DNA of 64,000 nucleotides from Bryobacterales bacterium (GTDB lineage Bacteria; Acidobacteriota; Terriglobia; Bryobacterales; Bryobacteraceae): assembly GCA_003167255.1 (NCBI GenBank), contig PMTR01000194.1, positions 1 through 64,000 of the forward strand. Direction: 5' to 3'. The notes beneath the pieces are model-generated. The model saw nothing but the letters and a program-made list of their open reading frames with translations, did not search any database and was not told the DNA's origin. Of the stretch, positions 35,909 to 44,615 are shown in pieces. The stretch's first letter is position 1; each line of letters opens with the position of its first letter. A program made the position numbers and the translations under genes.

Positions 35909-36030
35909 CCCGCTCCGCGGTGTAGCGCGCAGGGGGCCGCCTCGGTGACGTGTTGGTCATTCTGTGTGACGCAGACCACTAGTAGTGTTGAGGGGTCCGC
36001 GGCGGGCGGGTCCTCTGTACAATTCTCCTA
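35909..36030 (+). promoter_or_regulatory. Shared promoter block, copy D
   Basis: Homologous to 32111-32231. It contains an imperfect GGTCATTC-T-GTGTGACG inverted repeat (35955-35971), the box core CTAGTAGTGTTGAGGGG (35979-35995) and TACAAT (36018-36023) ending 7 nt before ATG 36031. No ribosome-binding site lies between the -10 element and the ATG, so a leaderless message is predicted. Confidence 0.65.
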
Positions 36031-38091
36031 ATGGGTTCTCAGAGGGCGAATTGTCCAGCGAGCGGGTTCAGGCTGGTTCTGGTGGCGATTCTGTTCCCCA
36101 TGGCCGCCATGGCACAGTCGATTGATCCCGTCTGGGTGCCGGGGTCATCGCAAAAAGTTTGCCAGCTCATCGGCGAACTGGATCATGAGACCGGGCAACC
36201 GGCCGCTAGCCAGACGGAGACGAATTACGGATTGTCTGGAAACGACCTGGGCTCCTCCCTCGAGCACAACGGCAAGTTGTGGTTCCTCTTCGGCGACTCG
36301 AACCCGACCACTACCTTCAACGGCAAGCCCAACGCCCAGAGCAATCCGCCCAGAACGCCCTCGGACAATGACGCCATCGGATTCACGTCCGGCGCCAACA
36401 TCGAGCAGTGCCTCAAGCTCGACTTCGTCCGCGACTCGATCGGCGCCTACCAGAACCCAGTGGTGCTGAACGCGCAAGGCCAGCCCGCCATCACGCTCAG
36501 AAGTTTCGAGATACCCATCGCGGGCATCGACGTAGCCGGGAGGATGTTCGCGATTTTTGCGACGGACGACAATAAGCAGACGGGCGCGCCCGGCGAGCCG
36601 GGCTTTTCCACACGCTCCGTGCTGGCCGTCTCCGATGACGACGGCAACACCTACCACTATCTGTATGATTTCTCCGCCCCGCAGTGCTCCCTCTGCAACG
36701 GCGCCAAGTTCATCAACGCCGCCATCGTCAGTGGGACCGACGGCTACCTCTATTTCTGGGGATCCCAGGGCGGCACGGGCTACCGTAATAGCTCCGTGTT
36801 CCTGGCGCGCAAGCTGGCCTCGAGCATGGCCCAGCCGGGTGGCATGCAATACTTCACCGGACTGGCCAAGGGCGCCGTCACGCCCAACTGGTCCGCCGCC
36901 GAATTAGACGCGGTTCAGTTGTTCCAGGATGTCGACGGCACGCCCCCCACGCCCAACAACTGCACCGGCGAGCTGGGCGTCGACTACAACACGTTCGTCC
37001 AGCGCTGGGTGATGCTCTATAACTGCACCGACAAGACACCGGCAAACCCGAGTGGGATCTACATGCGGTTCGCGCAACAGCCCTGGGGATCCTGGGGCGC
37101 TCCGCAGACCATCTTCAACAGCCAGCGGGACCGGGGACTTTGCCACTTCATTCACCGCGCCGTTACGGCCAGCAGTCCGGCTTGCGATCAGGCAGGCGAC
37201 CCCGGCCGTGAGGACATCGAGGGCGGCGCTTACGGACCGTACTTCATCTCACGCTTCACTACCGGCGACGCGGCGCACGGCACTTCCACCTTCTATTACA
37301 CGCTGTCCACCTGGAACCCGTATGTCCCAGTGATTATGAAGACCACGATTCAGAACGCGGGCCAAAGTGCGCCGGTGATCGGGCTGACAGCGAACGCTGA
37401 AGGGGAATCGGCAGCCATTGCGCCGAATACCTGGGTGGAGATCAAAGGAGCGAACCTTGCCCCGGCGGGCGATACGCGCATCTGGCAGGCCTCGGATTTT
37501 GTGAAGAGCCAGATGCCAACGCAGCTCGACGGCGTCAGCGCCACGGTGAACGGAAAAGCGGCCTACGTGTACTACATCAGCCCCACGCAGGTGAACATTC
37601 TTGCTCCTCCCGATGCGATGACCGGCGCGGTGCAGGTCGTAGTGAACAATAAGGGATCCACCACCGCGGCGTACACGGCTCAGGCACAACCGGTTTCACC
37701 CTCGTTTTTCGTGATCAACGGAGGGCCGTACGTGCTCGCGCAACACGGCGCCGACTACAGCCTGGTTGGTCCGGCCAGTCTGTACCCCGGCTACACCACG
37801 CCAGCCAAGCCGGGCGAGACCGTGGTGCTTTACGCCAACGGTTTCGGACCGGTTTCCCCGGCGGTGGTCAGCGGCACGTCCGGGCAAACCGGAACGCTCG
37901 CCCCGCTGCCTGCCGTTACGATCGGCGGGATCACGGCCACCGTTACGTTTGCAGGCATCAACGGAGCACCGGGCCTGTTTCAATTTAACGTGGTAGTACC
38001 GGCATCGGTTGCGAATGGGGACCAGCCAATCGCGACAACCTACAACGGCGTGACCTCCCAGCCGGGGACGTTGATCACCATACAGCATTGA
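36031..38091 (+). CDS. Exported DUF4185-like protein with TIGR03437 C-terminal domain
   Basis: A 686-residue secreted protein. Signal peptide: MGSQRANCPASGFRLVLVAI, cleavage near AMAQS. The body (about 30-440) fits DUF4185, a sialidase/glycosidase-like propeller: TNYGLSGNDLGSSLEHNGKL, WFLFGDSNPTT, SVLAVSDDDGNTYHYLYDF, GYLYFWGSQGG and GVDYNTFVQRWVMLYNC. Six or more Cys in loops may form disulphides. The TIGR03437 domain (about 450-686) carries WVEIKGANLAP, YYISPTQVNIL and FYANGFGP-like VVLYANGFGPVSP. It starts at promoter copy D, apparently leaderless. It is a paralogue in layout of the protein at 29127. Confidence 0.82.
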   Translation: MGSQRANCPASGFRLVLVAILFPMAAMAQSIDPVWVPGSSQKVCQLIGELDHETGQPAASQTETNYGLSGNDLGSSLEHNGKLWFLFGDSNPTTTFNGKPNAQSNPPRTPSDNDAIGFTSGANIEQCLKLDFVRDSIGAYQNPVVLNAQGQPAITLRSFEIPIAGIDVAGRMFAIFATDDNKQTGAPGEPGFSTRSVLAVSDDDGNTYHYLYDFSAPQCSLCNGAKFINAAIVSGTDGYLYFWGSQGGTGYRNSSVFLARKLASSMAQPGGMQYFTGLAKGAVTPNWSAAELDAVQLFQDVDGTPPTPNNCTGELGVDYNTFVQRWVMLYNCTDKTPANPSGIYMRFAQQPWGSWGAPQTIFNSQRDRGLCHFIHRAVTASSPACDQAGDPGREDIEGGAYGPYFISRFTTGDAAHGTSTFYYTLSTWNPYVPVIMKTTIQNAGQSAPVIGLTANAEGESAAIAPNTWVEIKGANLAPAGDTRIWQASDFVKSQMPTQLDGVSATVNGKAAYVYYISPTQVNILAPPDAMTGAVQVVVNNKGSTTAAYTAQAQPVSPSFFVINGGPYVLAQHGADYSLVGPASLYPGYTTPAKPGETVVLYANGFGPVSPAVVSGTSGQTGTLAPLPAVTIGGITATVTFAGINGAPGLFQFNVVVPASVANGDQPIATTYNGVTSQPGTLITIQH

Positions 38092-38264
38092 GCGGCACAA
38101 CGCATGTCCCCGAGGTCGATGGCGTGGCGCTTGGTCATCGGATGGGATGCCATCGAAGTTACGACTGCCGGCTGAGACCGCGCGGTCCACCGCGCATCAG
38201 TTGCGTAGAAACTGCGCACCACATTGTCTACCTGACGAGCCCGACCGCGATCGAGCATTGAGCT

Positions 38265-38376
38265 TTGTGGATGCAGTACATTGATAGTTGGCCCCGGGCG
38301 ATCGATGGGAAGCTCTGTTGCACGCCATCCGGCGCGTTCCGATGGGCCATGGAGCGAACTGAAAGCAGATTAGATT
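38265..38376 (+). pseudogene. Degraded copy of a sugar-transferase 3' end
   Basis: TGGATGCAGTACATTGATAG onward matches the last about 30 codons and the stop region of the gene at 24595-26010 (there GGATATGCAATACATCGACA). Similarity continues through GGGAAGCTCTGTTGC, the GGCGCGTT region and GGAGCGAACTGAAA, including the bases after the ancestral stop. The frame encodes MQYIDSWPRAIDGKLC and is no longer bounded properly. The upstream spacer 38092-38264 holds nothing else recognisable. This points to a former paralogue here or a local duplication. Confidence 0.75.
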
Positions 38377-38994
38377 ATGCACCTGATTCCGACCCAAGAC
38401 GAGGTCGTCGCCGTGTTGCGAGAGACGGGAGCGCTGCGCGACGGTCACTACGAATACCCCACGGGGATGCATTCCAACGAGTATCTCCAAGTGCCGCTGG
38501 CGCTACGCTACTACCAGCATCAACGGATGCTCTCGGTGGGATTGAGCCGCCTGCTGCGCGCCAACCCGGAAATCCGCGCCGGGGTGAGGGACCTTTCGAT
38601 CGTCACGCCGATGACGGGCGGATTGCCGGTGGCCTACGGAGTGTGCGAGTCGCTGCGCTGCCGGCAGGTCTACTGGGCCGAACGGGACCCCGAGCGAGAA
38701 CCACTGCACTTCCGCCAATTCCTGGAGCCGGAGAAAGGCGAGCAGGTGGTGATCGTCGACGACATTCTGCGCACCGGACAGAAGCTGGCCGAACTGAAGC
38801 AGCTTCTGGAATCGCGCGGGGCGGTGGTGGTGGGTCTGGCGGTGATTATCTACCAGCCGACGCCCAAAACTCTCAACTTCGGATCGCTGCCGCTGTACTA
38901 CCTGGCGAAGTTGGACCGGGCCAGTTACTACACCGACAGTGCGCAGTGCGAAATGTGCAAGCGGAGCGAGCCGCTCGAAAAGGTCTGGGTGTAG
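38377..38994 (+). CDS. pyrE: Orotate phosphoribosyltransferase-like protein
   Basis: A 205-residue type I phosphoribosyltransferase. The PRPP-binding signature VVIVDDILRTGQKL is intact (about 124-137). The N-terminal RETGALRDGHYEYPTGMHSN resembles orotate phosphoribosyltransferases, which make OMP from orotate in UMP synthesis. The C-terminus carries a CEMCKRSEPLEKVWV segment with a C-x2-C pair often seen in this group. No other pyr genes are nearby, so a salvage or regulatory PRTase is also possible. It begins right after the sugar-transferase remnant; the start ATG has no strong ribosome-binding site. Confidence 0.7.
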   Translation: MHLIPTQDEVVAVLRETGALRDGHYEYPTGMHSNEYLQVPLALRYYQHQRMLSVGLSRLLRANPEIRAGVRDLSIVTPMTGGLPVAYGVCESLRCRQVYWAERDPEREPLHFRQFLEPEKGEQVVIVDDILRTGQKLAELKQLLESRGAVVVGLAVIIYQPTPKTLNFGSLPLYYLAKLDRASYYTDSAQCEMCKRSEPLEKVWV

Positions 38995-39134
38995 GCCCAT
39001 TTGCTGAATTGCTGTGCAGAGCGTGACAAACCCGTTACAGAACGTACGATTGGACGCATCCGGGGCGGCTTTTCCACAGGGTTTTGAACAATTGAGTGGA
39101 AAAGGCTGGGAAGTGGTAAATTCGAATTACGGTG

Positions 39135-39668
39135 ATGCTTAAACTGAGTTTGCTGGTGATGCTCCTATGGGGAGTAGCGTCGGCACAGACGGGCGGCGCC
39201 GAGAAGCTGGCGCCATACTACCCGACTCCGGAAACCATCGTAGAGAAGATGCTGCAGCTCGGCAGCCTGAAGGCTGGGGAGAAGGTGTACGATCTCGGGT
39301 CGGGCGACGGGCGCATCGTGATCATGGCGGCGCAGAAGTTCCATGCGGACGCGGTCGGGGTGGAACTGGACAAGGATCTGTGCAAGCTGAGCACCGACAA
39401 GATCCTGAAACTGCACCTGGAAAAGAACGCGCATATCGTCAACGGGGATCTGCTGAAGCAGAACTACAGTTCCGCGGACCTGATCACGGTTTATTTGCTG
39501 CCGGGCTTCATCGACAAAGTTCAGCCGATGCTCGATCAGCAGTTGAAGAAAGGCGCCCGGGTGGTGGCGCACGATTTCGAATTCAAGAACTGGACGCCGG
39601 ACAAGGTGGAGAACGTCGCCGACGACGGCGAAGGGAGAAGTCACACGCTGTACTTGTACAGGAAATGA
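39135..39668 (+). CDS. Class I SAM-dependent methyltransferase with signal peptide
   Basis: A 177-residue protein whose first 19 residues (MLKLSLLVMLLWGVASAQTG) form a clear signal peptide. The rest is a short Rossmann methyltransferase: motif I VYDLGSGDGRIVIMAAQ, the acidic motif II VGVELDKDL, NGDLLKQN, and YLLPGFIDKVQPML. This compact form resembles the ATPSC/FAM173-type lysine methyltransferase group. Export is odd, because S-adenosylmethionine is cytoplasmic. The start could also be GTG at 39132. The histidine kinase gene starts 7 nt after its stop, suggesting one transcript. Confidence 0.75.
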   Translation: MLKLSLLVMLLWGVASAQTGGAEKLAPYYPTPETIVEKMLQLGSLKAGEKVYDLGSGDGRIVIMAAQKFHADAVGVELDKDLCKLSTDKILKLHLEKNAHIVNGDLLKQNYSSADLITVYLLPGFIDKVQPMLDQQLKKGARVVAHDFEFKNWTPDKVENVADDGEGRSHTLYLYRK

Positions 39669-39675
39669 CCGACTG

Positions 39676-40812
39676 ATGTTTTCCGAGGAATTCCAATGGC
39701 CGCGGTACCTCTCCAGGGCTCGCGTCCTGCTGGCAGCCGTCGCGCTGCTCATAGCGAGCGTCGACACCGGGCGCAACCTGCCGTTTATAGCGCTACTGGG
39801 AGTGTTCCTGGTGGCGAGTATCCTGGCGGAGTTGCGCGGCAAAGCGCGGAGCGGGATGCTGGGCCTGCTGGCGCTGTTTGCGGACACGCTCTACTTCCTG
39901 ATTGTGGCTTATTTCGGGAGCCCACGGCTGTTGTGGCTGGAGTCGGTGTTTTTCCTCTACCTGCTGACGGAAGCGCTGGTATTCTACGGGCCGGTGGAGG
40001 TGGGAGTGATCACGGCGGGCAGCACGATTTTCTGCGCGGTCCTGCCCCAACAACAAGTTCATCTTCCCGCGGTGGTGCTGGCGGGCGTGCTGGCGTGCGG
40101 TTTCGCAGTCAGCAAGCGCAGGCTGAGCCGGCGGACGGAAGAACTGGCGGCGCAACTGGACGAGGCGCAAAAGGCGGCGGAGAAGGCCAGCGAGGAAGAG
40201 CGGCAGCGGATCGCCTCGGATTTCCACGACGGGCCGTTGCAGAGCTTCATCAGTCTGCAGATGCGCCTGGAGATTCTGCGCAAGCTGCTGGATCGCGATT
40301 TCGAGGCGGGTGTGCAGGACCTGAAGCAACTGCAATCCCTGGCGCAATCGCAGGTGAGGGATCTGCGCGCGTTCGTGCACAGCATGCGTCCGGTGGATGT
40401 GGACGGCGCCAACCTGATCGCCACGGCGCGGCGGACGGCGGAGGGATTCCAGAAAGAGAGCGGCATCCCGGTGACGTTCCTGGGCACCAACAAGCCGGTG
40501 GGGTTGCCGCAGGAGATGACGCTGGAAGTTCTGCAGATGCTGCGCGAGGCGCTGCACAACGTGCAGAAGCACGCCGCGGCCACGCGCGTGGCAGTGGAAG
40601 TGGAGCAGACCGACCGTGGCCTGGAGATTTCGGTGGACGACAACGGACACGGTTTCAGCTTCGCCGGCACGTATTCGCTGGAAGAACTGGAACTGCTGCG
40701 GCTGGGCCCGGCGAGCCTGAAGCGGCGGGCGCGGTCGTTGAACGCGGACCTGCTGCTGGAATCGCGGCCGGGACGGGGATCGGGCATCAAGTTCCGGATT
40801 CCGCTGCAATGA
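39676..40812 (+). CDS. Membrane sensor histidine kinase (HisKA_3/NarX type)
   Basis: A 378-residue kinase. Five or six N-terminal membrane helices (about 15-145; VLLAAVALLIASV, LESVFFLYLLTEALVFY) form an unusual integral sensor, followed by a coiled coil (RRTEELAAQLDEAQKAAEKA). The phospho-acceptor is H184 in DFHDGPLQSFISLQMRLEIL, typical of HisKA_3. HATPase motifs are EALHNVQKHA (N box), DDNGHGFSF (G1) and PGRGSGIKF. No response regulator is adjacent; the NarL-type regulator at 31269 is 8 kb away and more likely belongs to the other sensor. Its stop overlaps the next gene by 4 nt (ATGA). Confidence 0.87.
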   Translation: MFSEEFQWPRYLSRARVLLAAVALLIASVDTGRNLPFIALLGVFLVASILAELRGKARSGMLGLLALFADTLYFLIVAYFGSPRLLWLESVFFLYLLTEALVFYGPVEVGVITAGSTIFCAVLPQQQVHLPAVVLAGVLACGFAVSKRRLSRRTEELAAQLDEAQKAAEKASEEERQRIASDFHDGPLQSFISLQMRLEILRKLLDRDFEAGVQDLKQLQSLAQSQVRDLRAFVHSMRPVDVDGANLIATARRTAEGFQKESGIPVTFLGTNKPVGLPQEMTLEVLQMLREALHNVQKHAAATRVAVEVEQTDRGLEISVDDNGHGFSFAGTYSLEELELLRLGPASLKRRARSLNADLLLESRPGRGSGIKFRIPLQ

Positions 40813-41861
40813 CGGCCGGGATTTGGCAGGCGAAAGCGCCTGCCCCACAAGCAAGCAGGCCCTCGCGGACCAAAGTGGGACAGACGCTTTCGTCTGTCAA
40901 CCCGGCGATCTCGGCGATTTTCCCAGGGCTTCTAACGCTCACGGCTCTGCTGGCGCTTTCCGCGTGCGGGCGGTACGCGGATTTTGCGCTGCCGGCGGTG
41001 GCGGGGGGCGATCCGAAGACCACGTTTGCATTCGAAGAGCGGCCCGCGCCGGTGATGGAGCGCGGGAGCGCGAACGATTTGCTCAATCCCTCGGTATTTC
41101 GCGCGGGCAGCGGATTTACCAACTACTACTCGATGTTCGACGGTAAGACCTGGCACACCCGCGTGGCTGAATCCGCGGATGGGATTCAGTGGCGCGATAC
41201 GGGCAAAGTGCTTTCGCCCGATCCGGCCACGTGGGAAGGCTCTTATATCGCGGCGAATGGATCGGCGTTATTTTACGGCGGGCAGATCTGGTATTGGTAT
41301 GAGGCCGGGGCCCGGGAGCGGTTGCGGATCGGCCTGCGGCAACAGGCGGTGCTGGAACCAGGGCCGTGGGGAAGTTGGGACGAGCGCGGGGTGGCGGACC
41401 CGTATGTGATTCGCGTGGAGCCGTATTTCTACCTTTATTATTTGGGGCAGGACCGCGGGGCGCGGCAGAAAATCGGGGTGGCGCGGTCGCGCGATGGGGT
41501 GCGGTGGGAGAAGCTGCGGAGCAACCCGGTGTTGGAAGGGGACGACAACGTGGGCGAGCCGGCGGTGTGGCAGTCGCACGGGTTTTACTGGATGCTGTAT
41601 ACGGCGCGCGAAGCGGGCGAAGTGCGGCGGATGAGGCTGGCGCGGAGCGTGGATGGAGTCCAGTGGACTCTCCTGGCGGCGAAGTTCGGCGGCGCGCAGG
41701 CATGGGATGCGAAAGTGGTGTGCGACCCGAGCGTGGTGGTGGATGGAGACCGCGTGCTGGTGTGGTTTGGCGGCGGCGACGTGGCACGGGTGGACGAAAA
41801 CATTCACGGGCAGATTGGTTTTGGGGTGCTGCGCCCGGTTAGTGCTACGCTCGAAAAGTGA
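40809..41861 (+). CDS. GH43-like five-bladed propeller lipoprotein
   Basis: A 350-residue predicted lipoprotein with a lipobox LLALSAC (Cys at about residue 53) and a mature domain like glycosidase-related five-bladed propellers (GH43/GH32 type): SMFDGKTWHTRVAESADGIQ, WRDTGKVLSPDPATWEGSYI, VADPYVIRVEPYFYLYYLG, VARSRDGVRWEKL and LARSVDGVQWTLL. The first 50 residues are atypically long because they are encoded by a twin-hairpin repeat. GTG 40876 would be a shorter start. The start overlaps the kinase stop, and bshA begins (GTG) at its own last codon, so the three genes are translationally linked. Confidence 0.75.
   Translation: MTAGIWQAKAPAPQASRPSRTKVGQTLSSVNPAISAIFPGLLTLTALLALSACGRYADFALPAVAGGDPKTTFAFEERPAPVMERGSANDLLNPSVFRAGSGFTNYYSMFDGKTWHTRVAESADGIQWRDTGKVLSPDPATWEGSYIAANGSALFYGGQIWYWYEAGARERLRIGLRQQAVLEPGPWGSWDERGVADPYVIRVEPYFYLYYLGQDRGARQKIGVARSRDGVRWEKLRSNPVLEGDDNVGEPAVWQSHGFYWMLYTAREAGEVRRMRLARSVDGVQWTLLAAKFGGAQAWDAKVVCDPSVVVDGDRVLVWFGGGDVARVDENIHGQIGFGVLRPVSATLEK
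40825..40898. repeat. Twin-hairpin repeat, lying inside the lipoprotein gene
   Basis: GGCAGGCG-AAAG-CGCCTGCC (40825-40844) and GACAGACG-CTTT-CGTCTGTC (40879-40898) are perfect 8-bp stems with 4-nt loops, about 34 nt apart. CCCCAC after the first and GTGGGA before the second add outer pairing. Both are read through in frame as the N-terminal extension of the lipoprotein. A similar pair lies at 45133-45193. Confidence 0.8.
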
Positions 41862-42985
41862 ACGTCGGAATTACCTGTTATCCCACCTATGGCGGCAGCG
41901 GGATTGTGGCGACCGAGCTGGGCCTTGAGCTGGCCACCCGCGGCCACGAGGTCCACTTCATCAGCTACTCGAACCCGATCCGGCTGGATGCGGGCATGCC
42001 GCGCATTCATTATCACGAGGTGGAGGTTTCCACCTACCCGCTGTTCCAATATCCGCCGTATTGCCTGGCGCTGGCTTCACGCATGGCGGAGGTGGCGGAG
42101 TCCTATGACCTGGACGTGCTGCACGTGCACTACGCGGTTCCGCATTCCATCTCGGCGATGCTGGCGCAGCAGATGCTGGCGCCCAAGCGGCGGCTGCCGT
42201 TCATCACCACGCTGCATGGGACGGACATCACGCTGGTGGGAGTGGACCCTTCCTATTTTCCGATCACCAAGTTTTCGATTGAGCGTTCGAACGGGATTTC
42301 AGCGGTGAGCGATTACCTGCGCGAGCGAACGGTGGAAGTGTTCGGGGTGGCGAACGAGATCCGCGTGATCAAGAACTTCGTCAATTGCGACCGCTACAAG
42401 CCGGACGAGGAAAAAGCCGGGGCGTCGCAGTATGCGCCGGCGGGCGAAAAGCTGCTGCTGCACCTTTCGAATTTCCGGCCGGTGAAGAGGGCCCTCGATT
42501 GCGTGCGGATTCTGGCGGAGGTCCGCAAGAGCACGCCGGCGCACCTGCTGATGGCGGGCGACGGTCCGGACCGCGGGCCGGCGGAGCACCTGGCGCGGGA
42601 ACTGAAGGTGGAGAAGCACGTGTCGTTCCTGGGCAAGCAGAACCACGTAGAGCGGCTGATCCCGCTGGCGCACGTGCTGCTGATGCCGAGCGAGCTGGAA
42701 TCGTTCGGGCTGGTGGCGCTGGAGGCGATGGCGTGCGGCGTGGTGCCGGTGGCGACCAATGTGGGCGGCGTGGCTGAGCTGATCACCGACCGGGAGGATG
42801 GGTTCCTGGAGGCGGTGGGCGATGTTGCGGCGCAATCCGCGCGGGTGGTGCAACTCCTAACGGACGGGGACCTGCATTACCGGATGCGGAAAGCGGGCCG
42901 ATGGAACGCGTCGGAGAGATTCTGCGCGGAGAAGATCATTCCGATGTACGAGAAGTATTACGAGGATGTGGTGAAGGGCGCGTAA
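41858..42985 (+). CDS. bshA: N-acetyl-alpha-D-glucosaminyl L-malate synthase (bacillithiol step 1)
   Basis: A 375-residue GT-B, family 4 glycosyltransferase. It should join UDP-GlcNAc and L-malate in the first step of bacillithiol synthesis. The BshA-type opening MNVGITCYPTYGGSG is distinctive, followed by VHYAVPHSISAMLAQQML, TLHGTDITLVGVDPSY and the C-terminal donor site motif PSELESFGLVALEAMACGVV with the E-x7-E pair. No bshB or bshC is in the window. The start is GTG overlapping the previous stop (GTGA). Presence of bshA implies bacillithiol as a low-molecular-weight thiol, which fits a metal-stressed organism, though the link is inferred. Confidence 0.93.
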   Translation: MNVGITCYPTYGGSGIVATELGLELATRGHEVHFISYSNPIRLDAGMPRIHYHEVEVSTYPLFQYPPYCLALASRMAEVAESYDLDVLHVHYAVPHSISAMLAQQMLAPKRRLPFITTLHGTDITLVGVDPSYFPITKFSIERSNGISAVSDYLRERTVEVFGVANEIRVIKNFVNCDRYKPDEEKAGASQYAPAGEKLLLHLSNFRPVKRALDCVRILAEVRKSTPAHLLMAGDGPDRGPAEHLARELKVEKHVSFLGKQNHVERLIPLAHVLLMPSELESFGLVALEAMACGVVPVATNVGGVAELITDREDGFLEAVGDVAAQSARVVQLLTDGDLHYRMRKAGRWNASERFCAEKIIPMYEKYYEDVVKGA

Positions 42986-42995
42986 GGGGGGCGGC

Positions 42996-44006
<1,011 letters not shown>

Positions 44007-44013
44007 CAGCCAG

Positions 44014-44034
44014 ATTGTAGCACCCAAGGTGCTA
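44014..44034. promoter_or_regulatory. galE -10 element and overlapping operator-like palindrome
   Basis: On the minus strand TACAAT (44019-44014) preceded by TGC forms an extended -10 for galE. The perfect inverted repeat TAGCACC-CAA-GGTGCTA (44018-44034) overlaps it and lies 28 bp upstream of the antitoxin ATG. AbrB/MazE antitoxins often bind such repeats to control their own operon; here binding would also block galE. Confidence 0.5.
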
Positions 44035-44062
44035 TCCTTAAGGTAAGGAAGTAAGGAAACTT

Positions 44063-44287
44063 ATGACGTTCGCCAAGATGACCAGCAAAGGGCAAGTGAC
44101 GGTGCCCAAGGAAGTTCGCGTCAAGCTTCGGCTAAGCCCAGGCGATGTATTAGCTTACGAGCTGGAAGGCGACTCCGTCAGGGTGCACAAGGCAGAAGGG
44201 TTCGACGGCCAATGGCACCGCGCGGTGGCTGGCACTCTGGACGAGTGGCACAGCGCCGAAGACGACGAGGCCTTTCGTGATCTGTGA
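44063..44287 (+). CDS. AbrB/MazE-type antitoxin
   Basis: A 74-residue protein with a swapped-hairpin AbrB DNA-binding domain at 1-45 (MTSKGQVTVPKEVRVKLRLS, then PGDVLAYELEGDSVRVHKAE). The C-terminal tail (DEWHSAEDDEAFRDL) is acidic and should wrap the toxin. It overlaps the PemK/MazF-like toxin gene by 11 nt, the classical antitoxin-first order. GGAA 4-8 nt upstream of the ATG and a run of TAAGGTAAGGAAGTAAGGAA precede it. Probably represses its own operon through the palindrome at 44018-44034. Confidence 0.85.
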   Translation: MTFAKMTSKGQVTVPKEVRVKLRLSPGDVLAYELEGDSVRVHKAEGFDGQWHRAVAGTLDEWHSAEDDEAFRDL

Positions 44288-44606
44288 AGCGGGCGACGTG
44301 GTGGTGGTGCCGTTCCCTTTCAGGGACTCATCTGAAACGAAACGGCGGCCAGCTTTGATCTTGAGCCCGGCGGAATTCAACCGGCAGTCGGGGCACAGCG
44401 TCATGGCGATGATCACGTCCGCAAGCCGCTCGTCATGGCCGGGAGACGTTGTGATCGGAAGCAGCAATGCCGGCTTGCGGATGCCTTGCGTAGTGCGAAT
44501 GAAGCTATTCACTCTGGACAACCGGCTGATTGCGAAAACCATCGGCAGATTGCCCGAGCAGGAGTGGGCGCAGGTTCGCGGGTTCCTCGACGGGCTGCTA
44601 CGCTGA
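44277..44606 (+). CDS. PemK/MazF-type mRNA interferase toxin
   Basis: A 109-residue toxin of the MazF/PemK family, ribosome-independent endoribonucleases. The first strands show GDVVVVPFPFRDSSETKRRP with the usual loop and basic residues, followed by ALILSPAEFN, then VMAMITSASR and the PCVVRMKLFTLDNRLI region. The catalytic Arg (KRRP) and Thr/Ser (MITSAS) positions are present. Start is GTG inside the antitoxin end. The family's growth-inhibiting role is established; target sequence cannot be predicted. The ThDP enzyme begins 9 nt after its stop. Confidence 0.85.
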   Translation: MICEAGDVVVVPFPFRDSSETKRRPALILSPAEFNRQSGHSVMAMITSASRSSWPGDVVIGSSNAGLRMPCVVRMKLFTLDNRLIAKTIGRLPEQEWAQVRGFLDGLLR

Positions 44607-44615
44607 GGGGATTCT

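Noticed and set aside
39676-40812. Pairing of this histidine kinase with the regulator at 31269
   Set aside because: They are 8 kb apart with many genes between; the sensor at 26035 is much closer and shares the promoter family, so it is the better candidate.
39696-41861. 721-aa frame joining the kinase region to the lipoprotein
   Set aside because: Its first 371 residues read the histidine kinase gene in the wrong frame. Only the part from 40809 is a real protein.
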